Origin: Siphonodentalium dalli
Lineage: Eukaryota > Mollusca > Scaphopoda > Gadilida > Siphonodentaliidae
DNA: 64,000 nt
Reading direction: 5' to 3'
Assembly (NCBI GenBank): GCA_032622095.1
Contig: CP136068.1
Location: 121,587,989 to 121,651,988, forward strand
The first letter of the stretch is position 1; each line of letters begins with the position of its first letter. Below the pieces are notes generated by a model that saw nothing but the letters and a program-made list of their open reading frames with translations, ran no database searches and was not told where the DNA came from. Shown piece after piece: positions 1 to 10,868 of the stretch. Position numbers and translations under genes: made by a program.

Positions 1-286
1 AATATAACGGAGGTATCAAACATCTTGTTCTAATGTACGGCACTGATAACATCCATGTCTTGGAGGAGAGGAAAGTTCAGATGATTTTATGATATCATTC
101 CATATCTTTAATACTACAACCATTATAACTATAATGTGAATGTTGAATTTTAAATCCCCCCCCAAACAGTGAATAGGGATAATGATGGGTCAAGATAGTC
201 TAGATAAATCCCAGCAAATTGATGTAATATAACAAACTCAGACTAAGATAGGTCACAAACTGGCACACCGTAAATGGACCAGATAA

Positions 287-554
287 TTAAACCCTTTATG
301 ACTGGAGCTTCCTGATATTTTTAGAAAACCCTGTGCCAATGCATTCTCTTATATATGTGAGTTGCCCATACCGGGGTGCCTCGCATATATATAAGAGAAT
401 GCATTAGCCTAACAATATTTAGCTTCATCTTGTAAGCCAGTGCATTCTCTGATATATGCGAGGTTCCCTATGGGAAAATTGCATATATAAGAGAATGCAC
501 TGGCACAGGGGCTCTAATACTGCACCAGCCCTGCTCCGGTCATGAAAGGGTTAA
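287..554. mobile_element. piggyBac-like MITE with double hairpin
   Basis: The element is bounded by TTAA on both sides. Its inverted ends read TTAAaCCCTTTATGACTGGAG and CTCCGGTCATGAAAGGGTTAA. TTAA duplications followed by CCCTTT are typical of piggyBac-type termini. Inside are two hairpins (about 341-402 and 436-510) joined by a short 'cctaacaatattt' linker. It has no coding capacity. The superfamily call rests on the termini only. Confidence 0.6.
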
Positions 555-877
555 GCTCACCTGTCTTTAGGTGACAGGTAGCATTAGAATATACTAGTCA
601 CACAGATAGACACACAGGTGGACAGGTGAACATTTTGACCCCTGTCTGAACTCACACATTCAACATGATCTGTATCTAACGCACCACATTTGATGCCCAT
701 CCCCCTAATATTGCAGACATATGTGCTGTATGCCGAACATGAACCCGATAATGTTTGAGTAACTCTGTGATTTCTTATTATTGTCAGAGAATTCATACAT
801 TATCTCAACAACTGTTCTAATGTACAGCACTAATTAATTAACACTGAGATAGGAAATTTTGTGAATACACAGTCCCA

Positions 878-1511
878 AGGCATTCTCTCGTCTTTGCAAG
901 TCTCCCATAGGGAGCCTCGCATATATCAGAAATTACATTGGCCCAACAATATTTACCTTGCAAGCCAGTGCATTCTTTTATATATGCGCGGTTCCCTATG
1001 GGAGACTCATATATGTAAGAGAATACACTGGCACAGGATATTTAATGATGCACCAGCACTGTGGAGTCTTTAAAATTTCACCTGGGTTAAGTGTGAATAT
1101 TACCTCAATCTCATTCCTTCAACATGATATCTATATAACGCACCACATTTGATGCCCATCCCCCTAATATTGCAGACATATGTGTTGTATGCCGAACATG
1201 AACCCGATAATGTTTGAGTAACTCTGTGATTTCTTATTATTGTCAGAGAATTCATATAAAGACATAGTACATTATCTCAACAACTGTTCTAATGTACGGA
1301 ACTGATTAATTAATACTGAGATATGAAATTTTGTGAATACACTGTGCCAATGCGTTCTCTTATATATGCAAGTCTGCCATAGGGAGCCTCGCATATATAA
1401 GATAATACTTTGGCCTAACAATATTTACCTGACCTTGCAACCAGTGCATTCTCTTATATATGTGCAGTTCCCTATGGGAGACTCATATATGTAAGAGAAT
1501 GCACTGGCACA
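878..1511. repeat. Hairpin-module pairs in the tandem array
   Basis: Two further pairs of the ~65-bp hairpin (TATATATGCGAG-type arms) lie at about 878-1035 and 1350-1511 in the second and third array units. They use the same linker as the first pair but lack clear TTAACCCTTT borders. They have probably been amplified as part of the larger unit. Confidence 0.6.
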
Positions 1512-1799
1512 GGATCTTTAATGATGCACCAGCACAGCTGGGTCTTTCAAATTTCACCGGGGTTAAGTCTCAATCTCAATCTCACAACTTCAACATGATA
1601 TCTATATAACGCACCACATTTGATGCCCATCCCCCTAATATTGCAGACATATGTGTTGTATGCCGAACATGAACCCGATAATGATTGAGTAACTGCGAAG
1701 TGTTATTATTGTCAGAGAATTCATATAAAGACATAGTACATTATCTCAACAACTGTTCTAATGTACGGAACTGATTAATTAATACTGAGATAGGAATGA

Positions 1800-2150
1800 A
1801 ATTGATGAGGTCCGGATCTTATGTGCAGATTTATTATCCTGTCCGACAGGTCTAATATCCTGTGATAGATTTATTCCCTAACTGATAATTACAATTTAAA
1901 ATATCTCCTCACAATTCTATCATTGGAGACCAATTATATATCCATTTATAGGGGTCCAGCCATATCTGGCCACGTTATTTTTTTTCTTCGCTTTATGGAA
2001 TTCACTTCATTCCAATAATGCACGCCTGTATGACGGTGCAAGTGAGTATAGCCTCACACGAAGCTTAGTTAACTAGAGCCACTCAGGAAGTTCAGGTACG
2101 CACCTGTCGCGCCTGATTATAATACAATGCAAAACATAGAGAATACCTCC
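1800..2150. other. No recognisable feature
   Basis: Unique-looking AT-rich sequence. No convincing open frame, exon or repeat was seen. Confidence 0.5.
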
Positions 2151-2152
2151 AG

Positions 2153-2291
2153 TGTTTGTTTGAATACCGAAATATCTCATGAATGTCTGGAAAGAAATAT
2201 AAAAATTTCATGAATGGCTACACAAGCCACGAGTGAAAATTCAACATTTTTTTCCAGATACAATGAGATGTTTCAGGTATTCAAACAAAAC
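2153..2291. mobile_element. Short palindromic MITE-like element
   Basis: An inverted repeat begins TGTTTGTTTGAATACC and ends GGTATTCAAACAAAACA. Arms of about 40 bp also pair through 'atctcatgaatgtctgg' and 'ccagatacaatgagat'. There is no coding sequence. A target duplication was not resolved, so the superfamily is unknown. Confidence 0.5.
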
Positions 2292-2630
2292 AGTCAATGA
2301 CTGTGGGGTCGCTCACCAGACAGCAAAGACTGATAAGACTGGGACTCTGGAGAACTTTTCATAATCACTTTAAAAGAAGTAGATATAAACAGGATATGTG
2401 GCCAAATTACCAACTGTACACTACTGATCACACCCCCCCCCCCCCCCCCAACAAGTCCCCTCCCGACTGGGCTCCAGACTCCCAAGTCTTAGGTAGGATT
2501 TACACAATTGACATCTCAAACTTTCCCAATTGTTGGAAATTTCCAATCTCACAAGCGCCAATTATCCATGGACCCAAAACATACTAAATATCAATAAAAT
2601 AGACGTGATGGTCCTTGTGAAGGAAGCATA
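2292..2630. other. Unannotated stretch with poly-C tract
   Basis: Contains a run of about 18 C near 2433-2450. Short frames on both strands cross this tract and look accidental. Nothing else was recognised. Confidence 0.5.
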
Positions 2631-3430
2631 TTAAGAGGGAAATTGTCCTTCGCTTGGCCCCTATTTTTCCAGGTTACCCCATTAAAAAAATCTGTATTGC
2701 AGTCAAACAAGAACATTCCATGCTAAATAAGCCAACTAGTTCTTGGCTCTTCCAAACATATTTTAAGAATTACTATGTTGTGAAATAGTTATGTCTCTGG
2801 CAATGCCCTTATTCGACTTTGTGATGCCATTTTCACAAATCTGTCACCCAAGGTAATTTCATACCAAATATAAGCAAAATAGGCCATTTCATTCTTGCAT
2901 AGAAGACGTATCATGAATTACTATGGAGAGAAATAGTAATGTAGCTGGCCTTGCACCTACTTGACCTGGTGACCCTCATTAAACAAATCTGAATCACACA
3001 TCACCAAAGGAGCCTCAATATTAAATGTGAGCTAAATAGAGCTGTGGTTCTTTCAAAGAACACTTTTCAAGTTTGCCAAATATGTTCTGGTGAAGTAGTG
3101 GATGTGGGAGAGTTAAATGTCCTGTTGAAAGATTTGAACAATACATATGATAGATTGATGTTGTAATAGGGAATTAATTACCTCTAGCAGATCTCCAGGA
3201 AATGTTTATAAAAATGTCAGATTTCACTTGCAATTTTTAATATTTTTTGGAGTTATGTCCCTGGCCCTGCCCACATTTGACTCAGTGACCTCATTTGAAC
3301 AAATCTGAATGTGAGTCACCTAGGCAATATCCACACCAAATATGAACCCATACAGTCTTATGGTTCCTGAGGAGAAGTTTAAATAATTGTTGAAGGACGG
3401 ACGGACGAGGAGTGATGACTATAGCTCCAC
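2630..3430. repeat. Diverged tandem repeats ('cacaccaaatatgaac' family)
   Basis: Several degenerate units of about 110-170 bp repeat the motifs 'gagttatgtccctggc', 'catttgaacaaatctgaa' and 'accaaatatgaaccca', and end in 'acggacggacgagg'. The same family recurs at 4440-4985, 34860-35215 and 44640-44880. It reads like a dispersed invertebrate satellite and shows no open frame. Confidence 0.6.
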
Positions 3431-3780
3431 CGGAGACTTTGTCTCAGGTGAGCCAAAAACTACTGAAATTATAGAATGACTCCCCCCCCCTTTGGATCCC
3501 AGAATGCAACAGAATTAAAACTTTTTTAATGGAAGGGGAAGAACTGCATCTTTAATATATAGAGTTATTCCCCCTGCATTGAAAATAATATTGCTTTTTA
3601 CTGCAATCTAGATGACAAAACTCTTTGGCAACTCAATAAAAACAACATGTCCACAGTTTATTATACTGGATAAGTTGATAATACAATGTTTTGGAGCTTC
3701 CTCTTTCAATTGGTATATAAAATGGCATATATTTTATATAATGTAATCTGGGGGTTAAAAAATTAAGTACATGTAGTTTA
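3431..3780. other. No recognisable feature
   Basis: AT-rich sequence with a poly-C run near 3481. No exon, repeat or open frame was supported. Confidence 0.5.
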
Positions 3781-4345
3781 TTATTTTATGTTCATTTTAG
3801 TCTAAATAATTAATTTTGAGAAAACAAATTACATCTCATTGAACAAATCTGCTAATTCCACCCCCTCAACCCATGGGTCCATCCCTGCAAGAATAGGACA
3901 TCTATGATTTATTTGGATGCTTGTCTACATTTGCCTAACAATATTTCCTTAACCTTGAAAGCCAGTGCATTCTCTTAGGTGAGGCTACCTATGGGACACT
4001 CACATATATAAGACAATGCACTGGCATCACACTAGTACCTTGTTATAAAATAATAAATATTGGACAAATATTAAAACTAGGAGCTCCTTTCTCTTGATCA
4101 ATGGTCTATTATTTTATATTCATTTTATTTTAGTATATGTAATTGGTTTTGGAAAAAAAATTACATCTCAATGAACAAATCTGAGAAATTTGCCCCTCCC
4201 CAAACATATGTGGGGACATCCCTGCGAGAATAGGACATGTGTGATTTATTTGGATGTCTGACTATATTGGCCTAACAATATTTCCTTGATCTTGAACCCC
4301 AGTGTATTCTCTTATATACCGGAGAATACACTGGTGCAGGGTCTT
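3780..4345. repeat. Two tandem diverged copies, ~330-bp period, with hairpin module
   Basis: The segment running from 'attacatctca' through 'agaataggacat' and 'gtgatttatttggatg' to 'gcctaacaatatttcc' is found at about 3780-4025 and again at about 4105-4340. Each copy ends in a degraded hairpin of the CCAGTGCATTCTCTTA type. Confidence 0.6.
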
Positions 4346-4439
4346 TATTGCTGTACCAGCATAGCTCTGGTAATGAAATGGTTAATACTAATACTAAAGG
4401 ATTTAAAACAAGGATTTAAATTAATTTTTGTTTGTTTGA

Positions 4440-4985
4440 AGAGTTATGTCCCTGGGCCCTGGCTCTGCCCCTATTTGACCCAGTGACCCCATTTGAACAA
4501 ATCTGAACCCCAGTCACCCAAGGACTCTCCATACCAAATATAAGCTAAATCGTTTAAATGGTTCAAAAGAAGAAGTCATTCTAAGAATTACTATGGAGGA
4601 ATAGAGTTATGGCCCTGGTTTCTCAACTAATCAACCTGGTGACCTCATTTTAACAAATCTGAATGTGAGTCACCTGGGGAACATCCACACCAAATATGAA
4701 CCCATTGGGCCTTATAGTTCTAGAAAAGAAGTCGTTCTAAGAATTACTATGAAGGAATAGAGTTGTGGCCCTGCTTTCTGAACTAATTGACCGGATGACC
4801 TCATTTGAACAAATCTGAATGTGAATCACCTAGGGAACATCCACACCAAATATGAACCTGTTCAGTCTTACGGTTCTTGAGAAGAAGATGATTCTTGACG
4901 GACGGACAGATGGTACGACGGACATACAGATGGACGGCCGGACGACGGACGAGGAGTGATGACTATAGCTCAGGTGAGCTAAAAA
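4440..4985. repeat. Diverged tandem repeats ('cacaccaaatatgaac' family)
   Basis: Same repeat family as at 2630-3430. Three or so units share 'gaagtcattctaagaattactatg' followed by 'gacctcatttgaacaaatctgaatg'. The array ends in a 'gacggacggacagatgg' run. Confidence 0.6.
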
Positions 4986-5173
4986 CTGTAGGTATTCTTT
5001 TTATTATTTGCAGTTTATTTAGGCTCAAAGTTGCTAAGTTAAGTCTTAATTAATTAAATCATTAATTGTACTTAATTAAAGAGCGCACCTGTCAGTGTTC
5101 ACAAACATGAAAGAGCCACTGAAATTGACAAGCTATAAGAATATAATAATTATTCTTTTTATACCCAACACAT

Positions 5174-5441
5174 AACCCTTTCTATACTAAAGCATCACTG
5201 ATGAGTAGTTTTCACATAGGAAATGTTCAGATAATAAGTTCAACAAACGACCATAGAAGTGTATGGTCATTTGTTGAACTTATTATCTAATCATTTCCCT
5301 CAATAAATAGAGCTCCTTCTGCACTTTTATTTATCTTGGGTCTGGTTTTATTTATCACCTTAACATCCTTCCAGATCATTAAAAGACCATTCCGATATAC
5401 ACTTTTTGAACTGGGAGAATCCATTTAGTATAGAAAGGGTT
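5174..5441. mobile_element. piggyBac-like MITE, family G
   Basis: Inverted ends are AACCCTTTCTATACTAAA and TTTAGTATAGAAAGGGTT. An inner inverted repeat pairs TTCAGATAATAAGTTCAACA with its complement around 'gaccatagaagtgtatggtc'. The TTAA flanks are degenerate (ataa/ttca). Relatives lie at 37545-37795, 51749-52008 and 53632-53775. It is non-coding. Confidence 0.55.
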
Positions 5442-5820
5442 CATTAACGAGACTTTTACAGAGAGTGGCTAAAATGCAAGCTTGGCGCCAAGCTTGGCAG
5501 TTTTTAAGGCAGGTGACTAAAAGACAAGCTTGGCGTTTTCAAATTTTTAAAAAGCCTTTTAAACGCTGTTTTCGGGTAAATTATGCGGGAATAGCACCAG
5601 TTAATTACTTATATGGCCCATTTTCGTAAATTAATCGACAATAGTGGCAGTAATGTCCCCGATTGGTTGGTTAATAGGGGGCGTGGTCACAAAATCAAAA
5701 CATCGTCTTTTTACGCAGATTTCTTGTCGGTTTTTGGTCGATTTCTCTTTTTAAACATCAGTTGGACTAAGTTTTTTATTCGAAACATGTTGAATTGTTA
5801 TCATTTATCACTCTCATAGT

Positions 5821-6863
5821 CGAGCTTGGCGGTTTTGAACATTATATGCGAAGAATTTTTGACTTTTAGATGACCGACCACCGAACCGCCAAGCTCGAAT
5901 AAAAAATCAAAATATTAAGCTGAATTTTCGCCGATTTCTCGATTCTAAAACACGTTCCATCTAGTTTTTATGTAAAAACGTGTAAAATGATTATCATTCT
6001 TCACAAATATAATCGGGCTTGGCGGTTTTGAACATTATATACAAAGAATTTTTGACTTTTAGATGACCGACCACCGAACCGCCAAGCTCGAATAAAAAAT
6101 AAAAATATTAAGCTGAATTTTCGCCGATTTCTCGTTTCTAAAACACGTTCCATCTAGTTTTTATGTAAAAACGTGTAAAATTATTATCATTCTTCACAAA
6201 TATAATCGGGCTTGGCGGTTTTGAACATTATATACAAAGAAGTTTTGACATTTTGATGACCGACCACCGAACCGCCAAGCTCGAATTAAAAATAAAAATA
6301 TAAAGCTGAATTTCGGCCGATTTCTCGTTTCTAAAACACGTTCCAGCTAGTTTTCATGTAAAAACATGTAAAATGATTATCATTCTTCACAAATATAATC
6401 GAGCTTGGCGGTTTTTAATATTTTATATTAAGAATTTTGGACATTTGATGACCGACCACCGAACCGCCAAGCTCGAATTTTAAATCAAAATATGAAGCTG
6501 AATTTCCTGAGATTTCTCGTTTCTAAAACACGTTCCAGCTAGTTTTTATGTAAAATCATGTAAAATGATTATCATTCGTCACAAATATACTCGAGCTTGG
6601 CGGTTTTGAATATTTTATATTAAGAATTTTGGACATTTGATGACCGACCACCGAACCGCCAAGCTCGAATTTTAAATCAAAATATGAAGCTGAATTTCCT
6701 GAGATTTCTCGTTTCTAAAACATGTCCCAGCTATTTTTCATGTAAAAATATGTAAAATAATTATCGTTCTTCACATATATACTCGAGCTTGGCGGTTTTT
6801 AACATTGTGTACTTAGAATTTTCGACTTTTATATGACCGCTCACCGAACCGCCAAGCCAATGC
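5821..6863. repeat. Left-arm tandem array, six ~193-bp units
   Basis: Units start at 5821, 6014, 6207, 6400, 6592 and 6784 with CGAGCTTGGCGGTT or CGGGCTTGGCGGTT. About 75 bp later each carries the complement AACCGCCAAGCTCG, so every unit can fold by itself. The spacer between units carries 'aaacacgttcca' and 'gattatcattcttcac'. The sixth unit is cut off after its hairpin. Confidence 0.85.
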
Positions 6864-7187
6864 AAAATGATACCCAGACCAAACCGAGGCAAAATGATAC
6901 CCACCAAATATTGTCAACATGTACCCATTAATGATCGTCCATGCAACTAATCTAACTTGTTCAATTATGTTATATTCTTGTTTCGATGTAGCATTGTGAT
7001 TTAAATGGCACGTATATATAAGATAAGTTAGTCGTGTGTGGAACGGTCACAATGATAATATACATTAATTCCAGAGGGCAAACTGTAATATAATTTAATT
7101 CTCCATTCACATTAAATTATTATTATTATTATTTGTTTTGGGGGAGGGGGGGATTTGACCCAGGAGGATTTGAAAGGACCTGAGACG

Positions 7188-7496
7188 TCATTTTTTCTTT
7201 CTTTTTAGTGTAAACATATTTTTATTTCCAACATAACATAATATGCACGTGTACAGGTGATACAAAATTAATATGCAAAATAGAAGAGATAATGTATGGA
7301 AATGAGGACCAGACAACAAGCCCGATGGCTTATATGAAGTCTTTTCCTCTTTGGCGACATGCCACTTCCCCGATAAGATGCCAATTCGGGTTCGAACCAT
7401 TTCAACGATGCCGAAAACAAGCCACGTGGCAAAAGGGACGCAATTGTATGGAGTTTGACTGTTAATCAAGACTTGCAGGAATATATACCGTGACAA
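7188..7496 (-). other. Open frame of 102 codons in foldback interior
   Basis: The frame begins in the central spacer and ends inside the left arm, in the same orientation as the transposase fragment. The start portion (SRYIFLQVLINSQTPYN) could be a displaced downstream part of the same ancestral protein. The last third is translation of AT-rich arm sequence. I do not recognise a domain. It is probably not expressed. Confidence 0.25.
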
Positions 7497-7524
7497 AGAA
7501 GGGGACTATCGTTTTAAACCAGAT

Positions 7525-7615
7525 GAATTGGACTTAAGTCCAAATGAATTGGACTTGAGTCCAAATCAATTCACTAATTTGACTTAAGTTCAAATGAATT
7601 GGACTTAAGTCCAAT
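7525..7615. repeat. Cluster of GGACTTAAGTCC palindromes
   Basis: Four copies, exact or near-exact, of the palindrome TTGGACTTAAGTCCAA (one with TTGAGTCC, one with TTGACTTAAGTTC) are separated by 'atgaatt'-type spacers. They sit in the central spacer of the foldback element. The function is unknown; a binding-site cluster or a microsatellite-like expansion are both possible. Confidence 0.6.
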
Positions 7616-7806
7616 AATTTATATATAAAATATCAAAAATTTCGCTAAAATCCGCTTTGAGCATTTTTGGTAATTCAAGATGGCTGCCATTTTCTGTTAA
7701 GTCAGTTTGATGCAATTTTGGTGTTATCTTGTCATAAATGAAGCAAAGCCACCTTTCTATGCCCAAGATGGTCGCCAAAAAAGGGGCGACCGAAAATGCT
7801 ACGTTT

Positions 7807-8163
7807 TTACTGATATTTTAAGATAAGAATTTTAATTTTTATCGAAATATGATTTTGCTGCACCACTCCATTTTTCAGATCGCTGTTTGTACTCTCTGTA
7901 GATTCCTCAACATTGTTACATTTAAGTATGACTGCAAGGTCATTCAAATACACGGTGATCTCTTTCGGTTGAGCCCCTAAATGATGTTTGATATGAAATC
8001 TGAAATCCCTCTTGATGTGATTCCAACAAAATAGAATTGTTAAATTTGGCATATGCGTTTTGACCGCATTTGTGATGGCACTAAACCAAAAATATGTGCC
8101 AAGTCGGTTTATTTTGCTATACTTTACGAGATCACATTTTGGACATTTTACTAAATATTATTT
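7807..8163 (-). pseudogene. MULE-like transposase fragment inside the foldback element
   Basis: Reading leftward on the - strand, an open frame runs from about 8163 to a stop at 7807. It contains 'AITNAVKTHMPN' followed by 'LFCWNHIKRDFRFHIKHHLG'. This resembles the MULE transposase segment 'A(I/L)..A....P....l.C..H..r....l'. The frame opens after a stop, lacks the upstream catalytic aspartates and ends in low-complexity sequence. It is therefore a truncated remnant, not an active enzyme. The family call is by eye, from one motif block, and fits the 9-bp duplication. A different DDE transposase cannot be excluded. Confidence 0.5.
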
Positions 8164-8669
8164 ATTATAGCACTGATGTGAGTGACATATATATGTCTCT
8201 GCTATGTCAACATGTACGACGATATGAGATTAATTGAATTCTGATTCTGATTCTCTTCTAGTTTGCATATTAATTTTGTATCATCTGTATATTATGTTAT
8301 GTTGGAAATAAAAATATGTTTACACTAAAAAGAAAGAAAAAATGACGTCTCAGGCTCTTTCAAATCCTCCTGGGTCAAATCCCCCCCAAAAAACAAATAA
8401 TAATAATAATAATTTAATGTGGATGGAGAATTAAATTATATTACAGTTTGCCCTCTGGAATTCATGTATATTATCATTGTGACCGTTCCACACACGACTA
8501 ACTTATCTTATATATACGTGCCATTTAAATCACAATGCTACATCGAAACAAGAATATAACATAATTGAACAAGTTTGATTAGTTGCATGGACGATCATTA
8601 ATGGGTACACGTTGACAATATTCGGTGGGTATCATTTTGCCTCGGTTTGGTCTGGGTATCATTTTGCAT

Positions 8670-9515
8670 TGGCTTGGCGGTTCGGTGAGCGGTCATATAA
8701 AAGTCGAAAATTCTAAGTACACAATTTTAAAAACCGCCAAGCTCGAGTATATATGTGAAGCACGATAATCATTTTACATGAAAAATAGCTGGGACATGTT
8801 TTAGAAACGAGAAATCTCAGGAAATTCAGCTTCATATTTTGATTTAAAATTCGAGCTTGGCGGTTCGGTGGTCGGTCATCAAATGTCCAAAATTCTTAAT
8901 ATAAAATATTAAAAACCGCCAAGCTCGATTATATTTGTGAAGAATGATAATCATTTTACATGTTTTTACATGAAAACTAGCTGGAACGTGTTTTAGAAAC
9001 GAGAAATCGGCCGAAATTCAGCTTTATATTTTTATTTTTAATTCGAGCTTGGCGGTTCGGTGGTCGGTCATCAAAATGTCAAAACTTCTTTGTATATAAT
9101 GTTCAAAACCGCCAAGCCCGATTATATTTGTGAAGAATGATAATAATTTTACACGTTTTTACATAAAAACTAGATGGAACGTGTTTTAGAAACGAGAAAT
9201 CGGCGAAAATTCAGCTTAATATTTTTATTTTTTATTCGAGCTTGGCGGTTCGGTGGTCGGTCATCTAAAAGTCAAAAATTCTTTGTATATAATGTTCAAA
9301 ATCGCCAAGCCCGATTATATTTGTGAAGAATGATAATTATTTTACACGTTTTTACATAAAAACTAGATGGAACGTGTTTTAGAAACGAGAAATCGGCGAA
9401 AATTCAGCTTAATATTTTGATTTTTTATTCGAGCTTGGCGGTTCGGTGGTCGGTCATCTAAAAGTCAAAAATTCTTCGCATATAATGTTCAAAACCGCCA
9501 AGCTCGACTATGAGA
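8670..9515. repeat. Right-arm tandem array, five ~193-bp units
   Basis: Mirror image of the left array. The complement of the unit start (CCGCCAAGCTCG or CCGCCAAGCCCG) appears near 8736, 8926, 9109, 9303 and 9496. The right arm is about 214 bp shorter than the left, mostly explained by one missing unit. One unit carries a mismatch ('atcgccaagcccg'). Confidence 0.85.
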
Positions 9516-10024
9516 GTGATAAATGATAACCATTCAACATTATTCGAATAAAAAACTTAGTCCAACTGATGTTTAAAAAGAGAAATCGACCAAAAACCGA
9601 CAAGAAATCTGCGTAAAAAGACGATGTTTTGATTTTGTGACCACGCCCCCTATTAACCAACCAATCGGGGACATTACTGCCACTATTGTCGATTAATTTA
9701 CGAAAATGGGCCATATAAGTAATTAACTGGTGCTATTCCCGCATAATTCACCCGAAAACAGCGTTTAAAAGGCTTTTTAAAAATTTGAAAACGCCAAGCT
9801 TGTCTTTTAGTCACCTGCCTTAAAAACTGCCAAGCTTGGCGCCAAGCTTGCATTTTAGCCACTCTCACTTTTACAGAGTAATAGTAAAAATCAGCAGGGT
9901 TCCCATCAGAAATTTTGGCAGTGAAGCTGTTTATATTTTAATTTAACTATAATTTTCATGCATGCACCCTGTCACACAATATATATCCAAATCTCGAAAA
10001 ACTTATCAAAGTGTAATTTAAGCT

Positions 10025-10385
10025 TATATATATGAGAGTTATTTTCTTTTATGGAACAAAGAAAGAGGGATAACTCTTGAACGGAAAATGAGAACGTCAA
10101 TGAACCCTCTTTTGAAAGCCCTCGATCATGATGCCAAACCTGCATACCAAATTTCATTGAGATCCGATAACCCATGGTTGAAATAAAATAGCGGAAGGAC
10201 AGAACTCAAACATTTTCAGATAAACAAAGAGGAATAACTCTTGAATGGAAAATGTGAACATCAATGAACCCTCTTTTGAAACCATCATGACGTCAAACCT
10301 GCAAACCAAATTTCTTCGATATCTGATAACCCATGGTTGAAATATATGAGCGGACGGACGGATAGATGGACACATGCAATCTAGA
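10025..10385. repeat. Two tandem units of 'ataactcttgaa' family
   Basis: Two copies of about 165 bp share 'gataactcttgaacggaaaa', 'tcaatgaaccctcttttgaa', 'accaaatttcattgagat' and 'gataacccatggttgaaa'. The array ends in 'cggacggacgg'. Relatives lie at 12520-12735, 55900-56060 and 57000-57080. Confidence 0.65.
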
Positions 10386-10388
10386 ACC

Positions 10389-10550
10389 AAGCCTTGAAAT
10401 AGGGTGTCTGTCATTTGCTTACACCTCAGCAGAATGAGGTTCCCAGAGGGTGAATTTGGTGATGCTAGCCCGCTATGCGGGGTAGCATCACTAAATTCAC
10501 CCTCTGGGGACCTCATTCTGCAAATGACAGACACCCTATTTCAAGGCTTG
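10389..10550. mobile_element. hAT-type palindromic MITE, family C (short form)
   Basis: The element reads CAAGCCTTGAAATAGGGTGT to its complement, with a near-perfect hairpin centred on 'gctagcccgctatgcggggtagc'. It is flanked by the 8-bp direct repeat TCTAGAAC on both sides. An 8-bp target duplication is the hallmark of the hAT superfamily. It is non-coding; the frames seen in it are palindrome readings. Confidence 0.8.
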
Positions 10551-10558
10551 TCTAGAAC

Positions 10559-10576
10559 CCCCCCCCCCCCCCCCCT
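10559..10576. repeat. Poly-C tract
   Basis: A run of about 18 C directly after the right target duplication of the preceding MITE. Confidence 0.9.
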
Positions 10577-10691
10577 CCATCTATTGGGATGAGGGTATAC
10601 AGCTTTTTGGGATGGGGGTATAATTAGCAGATGACAGTCTGATGAAAAGATAATACGAGTGCTGAAGGATTCATATTCATTGGTGGCAAAT

Positions 10692-10766
10692 GTGCGGGAT
10701 AGCATCACCAAATTCACCTTCTGGGGACCTCATTCTGCAAATGACAGACACACTATTTGCAGGTTG
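10692..10766. mobile_element. Family C MITE, right half only
   Basis: Matches only the right arm: 'gcgggatagcatcacc', then the ctctgggg-type block, then 'ctatttgcaggttg'. The left arm is missing. Confidence 0.6.
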
Positions 10767-10868
10767 ATGCTAAAGAAGGTTTAGTTTAAATTTGGATATA
10801 TGAAAACTACTCAAGAGACAGGTGTAGATTAAGAAATTCTAACTTCAAACATCAGATTCTGTCAGCTA

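Larger units (their letters stand above)
1..1800. repeat. Tandem array, ~460-bp unit, about 3.5 copies
   Basis: The block beginning 'aacgcaccacatttgatgcc' recurs near 680, 1137 and 1609, giving periods of about 456 and 473 bp. Each unit also carries 'gttctaatgtacgg' and a pair of hairpins around CCAATGCATTCTCTTATATA. The first bases of the window match the end of a unit, so the array continues to the left. No reading frame is shared between units, so this is treated as non-coding. Confidence 0.8.
5461..9866. mobile_element. 4.4-kb foldback (FB/TU-like) transposon
   Basis: The sequence ACTTTTACA (9 bp) directly flanks both ends (5452-5460 and 9867-9875). The termini are exact complements: GAGAGTGGCTAAAATGCAAG at the left and the complement ending GCCACTCTC at the right. 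Arms span about 5461-7289 and 8252-9866 and contain ~193-bp tandem units. The middle (7290-8251) holds a transposase-like remnant. Long arms with internal tandem repeats define foldback elements (Drosophila FB, sea urchin TU). A 9-bp duplication also fits the Mutator-like group. The arms are still very similar, so the element is either young or has been homogenised. Confidence 0.85.

Noticed and set aside
5613-5819. 68-aa protein as a real gene
   Set aside because: It lies wholly in the foldback arm, is duplicated in the opposite arm and has no recognisable domain.
7360-7450. 'cgggttcgaacc' as a tRNA B box
   Set aside because: No A box or cloverleaf at the right distance upstream.
10404-10592. 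Recurrent 'MRSPEGEF..' peptides (also at 21494, 28908, 41472, 42302 and elsewhere) as a protein family
   Set aside because: They are all translations of the family C MITE hairpin arm, on either strand.
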